Assembly: GCA_016650175.1 (NCBI GenBank)
Contig: JAENWG010000001.1
Span: 23,996-87,995, forward strand
Source of the DNA: Peptostreptococcaceae bacterium
GTDB taxonomy: Bacteria; Bacillota; Clostridia; Peptostreptococcales; Anaerovoracaceae
Reading direction: 5' to 3'
Length of the DNA stretch: 64,000 nucleotides
Each line of letters starts with the position of its first letter. Position 1 is the first letter of the stretch. The notes beneath the pieces were generated by a model. The model did not search any database and was not told the origin of the DNA. It saw nothing but the letters and a program-made list of their open reading frames with translations. Below are positions 17,163 to 25,943 of the stretch, in pieces. A program made the position numbers and the translations under genes.

Positions 17163-18849
17163 TTTTTTCACCCAGAAGAATATAGCTGTCTTCATAGCCC
17201 TTTCTGACTTTATTAAGAGGAATGCCTTTTTCTTCACTAATCATTTTAGCAACCTGAGGTCCACAAAATCCGCCTTGGCATCTTCCCATACCAGGTCTCG
17301 CTCTTCTCTTTATTCCATCAACCGTATCGCACCTTAGAGGACTTCTCATAGCATCTACTATTTCGCCTTTACTGATTTCTTCACACCTGCATACTATTTC
17401 ACCATAATCAGGATTTTCTTCTATATATTCTCTTCTATTATCTTCATCCATTTCACTTATTCTAGGAAAGCTATTCCTATACTTATTAAAATTCGTTTTT
17501 TCAATAATATCTGGCATTTCATTTTTAAGGATTGTGGCTATTTCTACCGCAATAGCAGGAGATGCTGTAAGCCCTGGAGACTGAATTCCTGCAGAGTGGA
17601 TAATGTTCTTAGTATTTCTTCCTTTTTCAACTATGAAATCTTCCTCATAAGTAGCGGCTCTAACTCCTGTAAAATATGTGATTATATCACTACCTGAAAG
17701 CCAGGTTCCTGCTTTTTTTTGTTTCTTAAATATATTATCAATGCTTGATTTTTCAGTATCAAAGTTTTCTTTTTCACTTGTCTCTATGGCATTAGGTCCT
17801 ACTAAGACATTACCATCAACCGTAGAAACTATGCCTCCACCCTTTGTATGATTACTTTTTTTGTCACCGTTAAAAGAATTAACTGAAGTATATATGGTAT
17901 TAATGTTTTTTTTGGCTTCCTTATCAAGGATTGCATTTGTTCCTTTTCTTGGATGTATTGAGAAAAATCTGTCGCCCGCCATTTTAGCTATTTCTTCACA
18001 AAATACTCCAGCCGCATTGATTGTCATTTTAGGATAAATTTCACCTCTGTTTGTTTGTACAGATGTAATTTTCTTATCCTCTACCTTAATACTAATTACA
18101 GCAGTGTCTAATGAGATAGCTACACCATTTTCTATAGCATTTTCAGCGAGTGCTATTGTTAATCCATATGGGCATACAGTTCCTGCTCCATCAAAATATA
18201 GTCCATATTTAATATCCTTCGAAATTCCAGGTTCTTTATTAAATAGTTTCTTTCTTCCAACAAAATGAGCTCTTCCAGCTGCAGTTAAGTTGAAATATGG
18301 CAACGTAAGAATCACAGGTATTAACAAATTATTTTTTGTAAAACAAAGATATTGACCACATCTGTTAAACTTTACATTAAGATCATTGCACATATCATCA
18401 TACATCTCATTACCAATATTATTAAGTTTCTTTTTAAGTAGTCCTGGTTTAATGTCTATACCGGGATGAACCATTCCGTCATTTCTTGATGATGCATGTA
18501 ATGCTACGTCATATTCCTTTTCTACTAGCAATATATCCAAATCATATTTTGATAGCTCTCTTGCTATGGCGCAGCCTACAACTCCGCCTCCAATTATTAG
18601 TACATCAGGCTTTTTACCTTCTAGCTTTTTGTCATTAATAGACGAGACTATAGTCTTCGCTTCTACTAAATTTTTTACAACTATATCGTTTACAACATGA
18701 ACTCTGCTTCCTTGTTTAGCTACAAGCAAACCCGCTGAAACTTTTTCATCCCAAGAAGAAACTTCTCCAGATAATATAACCTTATCATCTATGAGTTTTG
18801 CCTTAACATTATTCCCAAATTCATTTTTCAGTTTTCTATTCATATTCAT
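17152..18849 (-). CDS. GlpA-like FAD-dependent dehydrogenase with N-terminal BON-like domain and C-terminal [2Fe-2S] BFD-like domain
   Basis: 565 residues in three parts. Residues about 1-62 resemble a BON domain (VKAKLIDDKVILSGEVSSW, RVHVVNDIVV). A DAO-type flavin domain follows, starting DVLIIGGGVVGCAIARELSK (about 83-102), with ASSRNDGMVHPGI near the flavin. The C-terminus is a BFD-like [2Fe-2S] domain with CRC and GRCQGGFC cysteines. This is the layout of anaerobic glycerol-3-phosphate dehydrogenase large subunits apart from the BON-like front. The start has GGAG 6 nt upstream. It is the first gene of the operon, opposite a TetR regulator, and is probably controlled by it. Confidence 0.87.
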   Translation of the reverse strand: MNMNRKLKNEFGNNVKAKLIDDKVILSGEVSSWDEKVSAGLLVAKQGSRVHVVNDIVVKNLVEAKTIVSSINDKKLEGKKPDVLIIGGGVVGCAIARELSKYDLDILLVEKEYDVALHASSRNDGMVHPGIDIKPGLLKKKLNNIGNEMYDDMCNDLNVKFNRCGQYLCFTKNNLLIPVILTLPYFNLTAAGRAHFVGRKKLFNKEPGISKDIKYGLYFDGAGTVCPYGLTIALAENAIENGVAISLDTAVISIKVEDKKITSVQTNRGEIYPKMTINAAGVFCEEIAKMAGDRFFSIHPRKGTNAILDKEAKKNINTIYTSVNSFNGDKKSNHTKGGGIVSTVDGNVLVGPNAIETSEKENFDTEKSSIDNIFKKQKKAGTWLSGSDIITYFTGVRAATYEEDFIVEKGRNTKNIIHSAGIQSPGLTASPAIAVEIATILKNEMPDIIEKTNFNKYRNSFPRISEMDEDNRREYIEENPDYGEIVCRCEEISKGEIVDAMRSPLRCDTVDGIKRRARPGMGRCQGGFCGPQVAKMISEEKGIPLNKVRKGYEDSYILLGEKNEI

Positions 18850-18872
18850 AAATTACTCCAAATACTTTTTGA

Positions 18873-18926
18873 GTTGACCGACCGACTAACTAGTGTTATT
18901 ATACTACTATAGAAGAAAAAGTTCAA
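18873..18926. promoter_or_regulatory. face-to-face promoters and TetR-type operator between the glp-like operon and its regulator
   Basis: Toward the operon (minus strand): -35 TTGAAC (18926-18921), 17-nt spacer, -10 TATAAT (18903-18898). Toward the regulator (plus strand): -35 TTGACC (18874-18879), 17-nt spacer, -10 TATTAT (18897-18902). The two -10 boxes occupy the same DNA. The imperfect palindrome GTTGACCGACCGACTAAC (18873-18890) overlaps the plus -35 box and lies just downstream of the minus -10 box, where a bound TetR dimer could block both. All mismatches between the arms are transitions. Confidence 0.7.
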
Positions 18927-18944
18927 TACTTTTAGGAGGAAATC

Positions 18945-19517
18945 ATGGCAGCGCCAAAAAATGATAACATACGCAATAGGATTTTAGATGTTGCTTCATG
19001 TATGCTACAGGAAAAATCTTTTAACAGTATTTCCCTATCTCAAATTGCAAAGAAAGCAGAGATATCTAAAGGAAGTATATATTACTATTACAATTCAAAG
19101 GATGATTTACTTTATGATATTGCTGATATCTATTTAAGCCAACTTTACAGTGATTTATTAATTTGGGTTGATAACAAAGAAAAAGACACTTCCTTGCCTA
19201 GACTTTTATACTTTTCATTACATGGAGGTATCGAAGAACCTGAGAAGAATTTAAGACTTCATCTGGTAATGGATGCTATCGCTGGTAATGTTGAGATTAC
19301 TGAAAAACTTAATAAAAAATATAAAGAATTTAAAGATATTTTTTCTGCTAAGATCATGGAAAGAATGGCAACCCCCGATTCCAAAAAAGCATCATATTAC
19401 GGATGGTTACTTCTAACTATAATCGACGGAGTAGTAATTCAGAACCTACTTGGAAACAAAGAGCTGATAAACGAAGACTTTATAAATATGACAGTAGATT
19501 TAATCGAAAAAAATTAA
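18945..19517 (+). CDS. TetR/AcrR-family transcriptional regulator
   Basis: 190 residues. The N-terminal TetR helix-turn-helix reads FNSISLSQIAKKAEISKGSI followed by YYYYNSKDDLL (about residues 25-55). The rest is a helical ligand-binding domain with no assignable ligand. AGGAGG precedes the ATG. It faces the glycerol/polyol operon across about 95 bp containing interlocked promoters and a palindrome, so it probably represses that operon and itself, with relief by a substrate or intermediate. This is inferred from layout. Confidence 0.9.
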   Translation: MAAPKNDNIRNRILDVASCMLQEKSFNSISLSQIAKKAEISKGSIYYYYNSKDDLLYDIADIYLSQLYSDLLIWVDNKEKDTSLPRLLYFSLHGGIEEPEKNLRLHLVMDAIAGNVEITEKLNKKYKEFKDIFSAKIMERMATPDSKKASYYGWLLLTIIDGVVIQNLLGNKELINEDFINMTVDLIEKN

Positions 19518-19537
19518 GCTCATAAAGGGCTTTTATA

Positions 19538-19859
19538 GGTTCTATAATAAATGTTGGGGTAACTGGTTAAATAGTTATTTCAACATTTTTAAGTTTTTGC
19601 AAAAAAAGATAAAAAGCATATTATGATTAGTTCTAAGCATATGGTGACAGCTTATTTATGTTTAAGGGCTTAAAGTGGTAGTCTATAAGTAAGATTTAAG
19701 CACAAATTATGTGTTTTTTGTGAATATCTATTGACATATTAATAATAGGACTATATTATATAAGGTTATTAAAATTAAGATATATTATAAACTTAATACC
19801 CATTTTTAATAAAATGTGCTTTACACATAGAATAGGAGATTTGTATGAATACAAATCAA
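19538..19859 (+). repeat. copy 1 of a 322-bp repeat: ISL3-type left end plus asdA promoter and first five codons
   Basis: The stretch starts with the terminal-repeat-like GGTTCTATAATAAATGTTGG and GGTAAC, continues with IS-like sequence to about 19612, then carries the asdA promoter, leader and codons 1-5. A near-identical copy lies at 27976-28294. It fills the gap between the TetR gene and asdA; no other gene is seen there. Confidence 0.85.
19731..19759 (+). promoter_or_regulatory. asdA promoter
   Basis: TTGACA (19731-19736), 17-nt spacer, TATTAT (19754-19759), a near-consensus sigma-A promoter. The predicted leader to the asdA ATG is about 80 nt and ends in AATAGGAGATTTGT. The same promoter is duplicated around 28165. 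Confidence 0.75.
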
Positions 19860-21443
19860 TACGAAAAAAACTTAGAACAACTAGGTGCATTTGAAATTGC
19901 ATCAAAAATGCTCAAGTTAGCGAAAAACAACGAAAATAACAATAGTTATCTGAATGCGGGACGTGGTAATCCAAATTGGATTAATACCCAGGCAAGACTT
20001 GCATTTCCAAGATTTATGGAATTTGGTGTTAAGGAGTCTGAAAGTACAATGCATGAAGACAATCTAGCCGGATACACTACACTGGAGGGAATTGCTGGCA
20101 GATTTGATGCTACTTTGGATTTAAGCAAGACAGAAGACGTTTTTATAAAGGAATCTCTAGATTATGCTGTTAATACCTTGGGTATTGACAGAGATGCCTT
20201 AGTGAAAGAGTTCACGGATGCAATAATCGGAAACAACTATCCGGTACCTTCCCGTTGCTTAGTTAACACAGAAAAGATAATCAATGCATATCTTCAAGAT
20301 ACCCTTTATAACGGTGTTCCTTTGGCAGATTCCACGCAGGTATTTCCTACAGAAGGCGGAACGGCGGCCATTTGTTATATTTTTAATTCTCTTAAAAAGA
20401 ATAATTTAATTAAAGAGGGGGATAAGATTGCCATTAACACGCCTATTTTCACCCCATATATACAAATCCCTAAGTTGACTACTTATGAAATGGTTGAAGT
20501 AAATTTGGTAGCGAGTGAAGAAAACAATTGGGAGGTTCCAGTGGATGCACTGGATGTTTTGGAAGACGAGAGTATTAAAGCATTCTTTTTAGTGAACCCA
20601 TCTAATCCAGGATCTCGAGCACTAGATAGTAGACTTCTAAAAAGAATTAAAAAAATCTGTGAAAAACGTAAGGATTTGATTATTATTACGGATGATGTTT
20701 ATGGGACATTTTCAGAGGATTTTCAAACTGTTTATTCCGTTGCCCCATATAATACCTTGCTTGTGTATTCATACTCTAAACTTTATGGATGTACGGGATG
20801 GCGCCTTGGATGCATAGCTATGAACAAAAAGAATGTTTTTGATGATTTGATTGCTCATTTGCCTGAAGAAAAATTAAAACTTCTTGATGAAGACTATGGC
20901 ATCGTGACTTTAGAACCACGTACGCTTCCTTTTATTGACCGTTTAACTGCAGATAGTCGTTCAATAGGGCTTTATCATACTTCAGGGTTGTCTACACCGC
21001 AGCAGGCAATGATTGCTTTGTTTTCTTTGACACATTTGGTTTGTAATGACGGTGATAAATATATTGAATCCACTAAGAAAATTGTGGCTAAGCGTTATCA
21101 TTTGCTCTTTGAAGAATTAGGAATCAAAGAGGATAACACTCGTGAAAATGCTAAGTACTATTCGCTCATTGATATTTATACTATAGCGGCACGTTTGTAT
21201 GGTAAGGATTTGGAAATATATATGCGGAAAAATTTTGAAGAGATTGACTTCTTGTTGAATCTTGCCAAAGAAGAAGGCGTTGTCATTATGGAAGGTGTTG
21301 GATTTGCGGCACCAGCAGGAGTATTGAGAGTTTCTCATGCAAACCTAACAGATGATGCTTATATTAAGATTGCTAAACGCATAAAAGTATTATTAAAAGA
21401 ATATAATGATAAAATGAAGTCATCATTAGAATTGAGGGATTGA
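19845..21443 (+). CDS. asdA: aspartate 4-decarboxylase
   Basis: PLP enzyme removing the beta-carboxyl of L-aspartate to give L-alanine and CO2. At 532 residues it matches the family's length, longer than ordinary aminotransferases. It shows the fold-type I signatures FFLVNPSNPGSRALD, IIITDDVYGTF and the PLP lysine in YSYSKLYGCTGWRLG. Next to the aspartate:alanine antiporter gene it would form the known proton-motive decarboxylation cycle: aspartate in, alanine out, one proton consumed inside. AGGAG precedes the ATG. Its upstream region begins in an IS end, which suggests acquisition or rearrangement by IS activity. Confidence 0.94.
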   Translation: MNTNQYEKNLEQLGAFEIASKMLKLAKNNENNNSYLNAGRGNPNWINTQARLAFPRFMEFGVKESESTMHEDNLAGYTTLEGIAGRFDATLDLSKTEDVFIKESLDYAVNTLGIDRDALVKEFTDAIIGNNYPVPSRCLVNTEKIINAYLQDTLYNGVPLADSTQVFPTEGGTAAICYIFNSLKKNNLIKEGDKIAINTPIFTPYIQIPKLTTYEMVEVNLVASEENNWEVPVDALDVLEDESIKAFFLVNPSNPGSRALDSRLLKRIKKICEKRKDLIIITDDVYGTFSEDFQTVYSVAPYNTLLVYSYSKLYGCTGWRLGCIAMNKKNVFDDLIAHLPEEKLKLLDEDYGIVTLEPRTLPFIDRLTADSRSIGLYHTSGLSTPQQAMIALFSLTHLVCNDGDKYIESTKKIVAKRYHLLFEELGIKEDNTRENAKYYSLIDIYTIAARLYGKDLEIYMRKNFEEIDFLLNLAKEEGVVIMEGVGFAAPAGVLRVSHANLTDDAYIKIAKRIKVLLKEYNDKMKSSLELRD

Positions 21444-21445
21444 TT

Positions 21446-23110
21446 ATGTTAAATACATTTGGTAATTTCTTGATTGATAATGTAACAATTTCAATTTTTA
21501 TTTGTTTGGCCCTTGGCTATGCCATTGGAAAACTTAGGATAAAATCTTTTAGCTTGGGTGCAACTGTGGGAACTCTGATTATTGGTTTAGTTGTTGGACA
21601 GGCTGGTGTATTTGATATCTCACCAGTTATAAAAACTATTTTCTTCAGTCTTTTCATTTTTGTTATTGGCTACGAGGTTGGTCCAGCCTTTGTTGACAGC
21701 TTGAAGAAATCGGGGATCAAGCTAGTTATTCATTCTGTCTTTTTCGCAGGATGCTCTCTAGCAGTTGCTCTGATATTGTTTAAGTCATTTGGCGTGAGCC
21801 CAGGCGAATCGGCTGGTATTGTAGCAGGAGCACTTACTCAATCCGCTGTTATTGGCACTGCTGCTTCTTCAATTATGAAACTTACAGGTTTGAGCCAAGC
21901 TGCTAAAATTGCCATGCAAACGCAGGTTGCTGTGGCGTATGCCTTAACCTATATTTTTGGAACAATAGGCCTTGTTATATTTCTTAAGAATATTGCGCCG
22001 AAGCTTCTAGGTATAGATTTAAAAGAAGCAACAAAGAAAAAAATTGAAAGTATCAATTTTAAAGATGATTCTTCAAAGAAGACGGTTATTAGTACAATAA
22101 AAATGAGGGCCTTTCTTATTAAAGAGAACTCGGTTTATATTGATAAGTCTGTTTCGAGTATTGAGGAGAAGTATAACAATAAATTAACCTTCGAAAGAAT
22201 ATTTCGAGGAGATAAAGAAATAGAGGTATCTCAGGATTTTCAATTTAAAGAAGATGATGTTGTTACCCTTATTGGTGATTTGACGAATATTGTTGCTTTT
22301 GAGCAAGGCCATCTTCAGGAAATGGCAGAAAATAAGTATAGAAATATTATTTTACAACAAAAGGATATTATCTTAACAAAGGTCTTTGAGCAATCTCATA
22401 TTGATGATTGTAGTATCAATAATATTATAATTGCATCTGCCTTGAGGAATGGAAAGCCTTTGGGCGATATCCACGATATGAAGAAGGGCGATACAATACG
22501 TCTTGTTGGACCAATGAATGCTTTAAGCAAGGTCGCTAAGGAATTTGGTTATGCAAGAAACACTGGTATTGATACTGATGTAAGTTTTATGTCAGTGGGC
22601 ATCATTCTTGGTTTACTATTGGGAATGCTAACGCTGACTGTTTTAAGTATTCCTATCACCCTTGGCGCAGGAGGAGGAGCATTATTTCTAGGGTTATTCT
22701 TTGGATGGTATCAGTCAAAACATCCAAATATTGGTCATATTTCTCCATCAACTCGTTGGTTCTTAAAAAGTGTAGGTTTGAATACGTTTATTGCAATCGT
22801 TGGAATCACTGCAGGAGCCAGCTTTGTTGGAGCGGTTCAATCCATGGGATACATGGTACTGATTATGGGAGCAGTCCTCTCAATCGTGCCACATGTTGTT
22901 TCCCTTTATTTTGGGAAATACGTTCTTAAATTAGATGCAATTGATATTATTGGAGGACAATGTGGAGCTGGTACAATCACTGCCGCCTTAAATGCGGTCA
23001 CTGATGAGACAGGTAGTAGTATTTTCGCATTAAGTTACACGCCGGGATATGCAGTCGGCAACGTTTTACTGACTGTCATGGGACCATTGGTAATAGCCTT
23101 AATGATTTGA
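21446..23110 (+). CDS. aspT: aspartate:alanine antiporter AspT
   Basis: 554-residue member of the aspartate-alanine exchanger family. Two multi-helix membrane halves (about 1-190 and 375-554) flank a soluble section with two TrkA-C/RCK-like domains (about 205-370: LIKENSVYIDKSV and VTLIGDLTNIV). Each membrane half carries a glycine-rich segment (AGALTQSAVIGTA; GGQCGAGTITAALNA). I choose ATG 21446, 7 nt after GAGGG, over ATG 21440 that overlaps the asdA stop as ATGA. Exchange of aspartate for alanine coupled to AsdA conserves energy. A hairpin follows the stop. Confidence 0.94.
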   Translation: MLNTFGNFLIDNVTISIFICLALGYAIGKLRIKSFSLGATVGTLIIGLVVGQAGVFDISPVIKTIFFSLFIFVIGYEVGPAFVDSLKKSGIKLVIHSVFFAGCSLAVALILFKSFGVSPGESAGIVAGALTQSAVIGTAASSIMKLTGLSQAAKIAMQTQVAVAYALTYIFGTIGLVIFLKNIAPKLLGIDLKEATKKKIESINFKDDSSKKTVISTIKMRAFLIKENSVYIDKSVSSIEEKYNNKLTFERIFRGDKEIEVSQDFQFKEDDVVTLIGDLTNIVAFEQGHLQEMAENKYRNIILQQKDIILTKVFEQSHIDDCSINNIIIASALRNGKPLGDIHDMKKGDTIRLVGPMNALSKVAKEFGYARNTGIDTDVSFMSVGIILGLLLGMLTLTVLSIPITLGAGGGALFLGLFFGWYQSKHPNIGHISPSTRWFLKSVGLNTFIAIVGITAGASFVGAVQSMGYMVLIMGAVLSIVPHVVSLYFGKYVLKLDAIDIIGGQCGAGTITAALNAVTDETGSSIFALSYTPGYAVGNVLLTVMGPLVIALMI

Positions 23111-23135
23111 TAATAATTTAAATAAATTTATTAAG

Positions 23136-23169
23136 CCTCTTAAGTTACTTAAAATGTGCACTTAAGGGG
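23136..23169 (+). terminator. hairpin after aspT
   Basis: CCTCTTAAGT and ACTTAAGGGG form a 10-bp stem (one G-U pair) with a 14-nt loop. The T-tract after it is poor (TGGGGTGTTTGGTTT), so termination is likely but not certain. Confidence 0.5.
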
Positions 23170-23179
23170 TGGGGTGTTT

Positions 23180-23560
23180 GGTTTCTATAATACATGTTGA
23201 GGTAACTGGTTAAAAAGAACATAACATATACTCTACTACTGCAATGAAATATATCAATTTAATATCATTTTCAAAGCCTAAGTTGCCAACGCAACTATCA
23301 ATAGATTGATATCGAGGAAATGCAGGAGCCAAAGGTTTCAATGTGTAATAACTGACCCTAAGAAGAAAAGGATATTAGATCTGCTACCAACTAGAAACTT
23401 AGATAAACTTAAAGAATGCTTTATGACATGCGACGACAGAAACAACGTTGAAATTGTAGTAATGAATATGAGTTCCCTGTTTAAATGAGTAGTAAATATC
23501 TATTTCTCAAAAGCAGATATCGTAGCAGCTAAGTATCATGTGATGATACAAGATAGTAGT
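23180..23560 (+). mobile_element. decayed ISL3-family transposase remnant with left end
   Basis: The stretch begins with the IS left end GGTTTCTATAATACATGTTG and GGTAACTGG. It then jumps into transposase sequence parallel to the better copy at 28.9-29.4 kb: peptide pieces such as TAMKYI, RCRSQRFQCVITDPKKKRIL, NLDKLKECFMTCDD and ADIVAAKYHVM, the last matching the ADIVAD-x-FH motif of ISL3 (IS204/IS1001/IS1165) transposases. Frame breaks and missing N- and C-terminal parts make it inactive. It fills the gap between aspT and the OPT gene. Confidence 0.75.
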
Positions 23561-23593
23561 ATAATTAATTGGAAATATAAAAGGAGATATATT

Positions 23594-25513
23594 ATGGATA
23601 AAAAATTATCTAAAAATGCATATGGTGGCGTACCCGGTAAAGACTACGTTCCATACATTTCCGGTGGTTCTGATTCTGGTGGGAATTGGTTCGTATTAAT
23701 ACTTGGTATTCTTTTGGCTACACTATTCGCGGCATCCACTGCCTATTCAGGTATGAAATCAGGCCTTACGGTTGCGGCAGGTATACCTGGTGCCATAATA
23801 GGTTCAGCATTTATAGCAGCGTTTGCTAAACAAAAAGGAATTCTAGGAAAAAACCTAGTTCAAGGTATGTCAAGCGGTGGAGAAGCTGTTGCTAGTGGCA
23901 TGATATTCGTTTTGCCAGCAGTTTTGTTAATAGGTGCAGAAGTTTCTTTCATACAAAGTTTTGCTGTAGGTGTAGCTGGAGTTCTATTTGGCATAGGAAT
24001 AGCTGCTATCGTTCACAATTACTTAATTGTTCAAGAGCACGGTGAATTAATGTATCCTGAATCAATGGCTATATCTGAAACCCTTGTTGCTTCAGAAGGT
24101 GCTAGAGAGTCAGTAATTAACATGGGAATAGGATTTGGAATAGGTGGTGTTCTAACTGTCTTGACTAGTCCGTTTTTAAATGTAGCTAACAATGTTATAA
24201 GTTATGTAAATGAAACTTTTTTTAAGTTCAAATTTCAAGTTGAGGGCAGTCCTCTATTGTTAGGTATAGGGTTCATAGTTGGGATGAAGGTTTCTTTAAC
24301 TATGTTTGTTGGGTCTATATTAGCTAACTTTGCTATTTTACCTTTGATAGGTTATTTCTCTGATCTTGGTGAAGGCGAGGCAACTGTATGGGATGATCCT
24401 AGTGTTGCAATAAACCTTATGCAAGTTTCAGATATATCTGGTAGTTATGTAAAGTATATTGGTGCTGGTATGATGCTTTCTGGTGGTCTAATCGGTGCTA
24501 TTAAGCTTATGCCTACTATAGTTGTATCCATAAGAAAAACCTTCAATGCTAAATCTTCAAACAGTGATGAGAGTTCATCTTTTGGAAACTTAATATTAAT
24601 AGGTGGCATAATAATATGTTTTGTGGCAGGTTTCTTAATATCTGGTGGGAATATACTAATGGCAATAATTGCTTCTATTTTATCATTAATCTTAGCATTT
24701 TTATTTGTCATAGTTTCTGGTCGTTTGACTGGCGTTATTGGCTGTTCAAACCTACCCGTTTCTGGTATGACAATAGCTTCCTTAGTTCTTGTAACATTAT
24801 TATTTGTTATAATGGGATGGAAAAGTCCTGAAAATAACAAATCTTTACTTTTATTTGGTACATTTATTGTTACTGCAATATCTATTGGTGGTGGTTACAG
24901 TCAGTCGCAAAAAGTTGGTTTCATAATAGGGGGAAACAAAAATGAAATGCAAAAGTACTTTGGTATATCGGCCATAGTTGGTGTTGCCGTAGTTGTTGGT
25001 ACTATAATGGTGCTTTCTAGCAAACTTGCAATGACTGGCGATAATGTTCCATTTGCACTGCCTCAAGCTAATTTAATGTCGACGTTAACTTCTGGCATAC
25101 TTTCAGGTGCGTTACCTTGGGTTATGATAATTACTGGTGCTGTAATGGGAGTTGTTATATTCTTATTAAAGCTTCCTGTAATGACAGTGGCTATAGGATT
25201 TTACCTACCAATATCTACAACTTCTATAATATTAATAGGCGCTTTAATTCGTTTATTTGTAGAAAAAACTTCTAAGTCTCCAGCAGAAAAAGATCTTAAA
25301 GTTTCAAATGGTATAAGTTTATCTGCGGGACTTGTTGCTGGTGGCTCTATACTAGGACTTATAGGAATAATACTTCATGTATCTGGTGTTTTAAAAGAAA
25401 ACGCACTAAGTGGATTTGCAGCTTCTAACGGAATGGCATACATTATGTTAGCAGTTCTTGTAGTCGCTACTATAATCCCTATTTTGAGGAGTAAAGTAAA
25501 AGATGCTAAATAA
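23594..25513 (+). CDS. OPT-family oligopeptide transporter
   Basis: 639-residue membrane protein with about 14-16 hydrophobic segments and the OPT-type openings KDYVPYISGG, ASTAYSGMKSGLTVAAGIPG and GEAVASGMIFVLPA. Bacterial OPT proteins import short peptides with protons. The start at 23594 has AAAGGAG; an upstream in-frame ATG at 23540 falls in IS debris. It overlaps the PqqD-like gene by 11 bp and is followed by the PepV dipeptidase gene, so a peptide uptake-and-hydrolysis unit is inferred. Confidence 0.92.
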   Translation: MDKKLSKNAYGGVPGKDYVPYISGGSDSGGNWFVLILGILLATLFAASTAYSGMKSGLTVAAGIPGAIIGSAFIAAFAKQKGILGKNLVQGMSSGGEAVASGMIFVLPAVLLIGAEVSFIQSFAVGVAGVLFGIGIAAIVHNYLIVQEHGELMYPESMAISETLVASEGARESVINMGIGFGIGGVLTVLTSPFLNVANNVISYVNETFFKFKFQVEGSPLLLGIGFIVGMKVSLTMFVGSILANFAILPLIGYFSDLGEGEATVWDDPSVAINLMQVSDISGSYVKYIGAGMMLSGGLIGAIKLMPTIVVSIRKTFNAKSSNSDESSSFGNLILIGGIIICFVAGFLISGGNILMAIIASILSLILAFLFVIVSGRLTGVIGCSNLPVSGMTIASLVLVTLLFVIMGWKSPENNKSLLLFGTFIVTAISIGGGYSQSQKVGFIIGGNKNEMQKYFGISAIVGVAVVVGTIMVLSSKLAMTGDNVPFALPQANLMSTLTSGILSGALPWVMIITGAVMGVVIFLLKLPVMTVAIGFYLPISTTSIILIGALIRLFVEKTSKSPAEKDLKVSNGISLSAGLVAGGSILGLIGIILHVSGVLKENALSGFAASNGMAYIMLAVLVVATIIPILRSKVKDAK

Positions 25514-25850
25514 CAACGAAGATGTTTTAAGTATAATATTTAGAGTATCTGACAATTTGGAGTATGAAGTAGATAAAAACAACATTGTGACTATACTTGA
25601 AAAACAAGATCATAAGGTCCAAGAGTTTTTTAGAAAACTAAAATTCAAAATTCCAGAGTATAAAAAAACTTCTTTAGATGAATATGGAAGCTGTGTATTT
25701 TTACAAATAGATGGCAAGAAAACCATAAAAGATATTGGAGAAAGTCTAGAAGAAAAGTATGGTGATAAAGTTCATCCACTTTATGAAAGGATATTGTTGT
25801 TCTTAAACCATATCGATGTTAATTGTCACTATATTGAAAAAACAAATTAG
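25503..25850 (+). CDS. PqqD-like small protein
   Basis: 115 residues. The second half resembles the PqqD/RRE winged-helix fold (SCVFLQIDGKKTIKDIGESL, then EEKYGDKVHPLYERILLFLN). PqqD proteins bind peptide leaders for radical-SAM peptide modification, but no precursor or radical-SAM gene is near. The gene starts inside the 3' end of the OPT transporter gene (11-bp overlap) and precedes pepV, so a role in peptide binding or regulating transport is possible. Family assignment is from pattern only. Confidence 0.65.
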   Translation: MLNNNEDVLSIIFRVSDNLEYEVDKNNIVTILEKQDHKVQEFFRKLKFKIPEYKKTSLDEYGSCVFLQIDGKKTIKDIGESLEEKYGDKVHPLYERILLFLNHIDVNCHYIEKTN

Positions 25851-25943
25851 CAATAAGAAAATTTTACAAGAAATATATATTAAATATTTAAACAGTAGTG
25901 ATTAGATTACCTTTTAATGAGGCGATCAAAAGGAGAAAAAGTT

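Noticed and set aside
23540..23593. Upstream ATG as start of the OPT transporter
   Set aside because: These codons lie in ISL3 transposase debris (ADIVAAKYHVM) and lack a ribosome site, while ATG 23594 has AAAGGAG.
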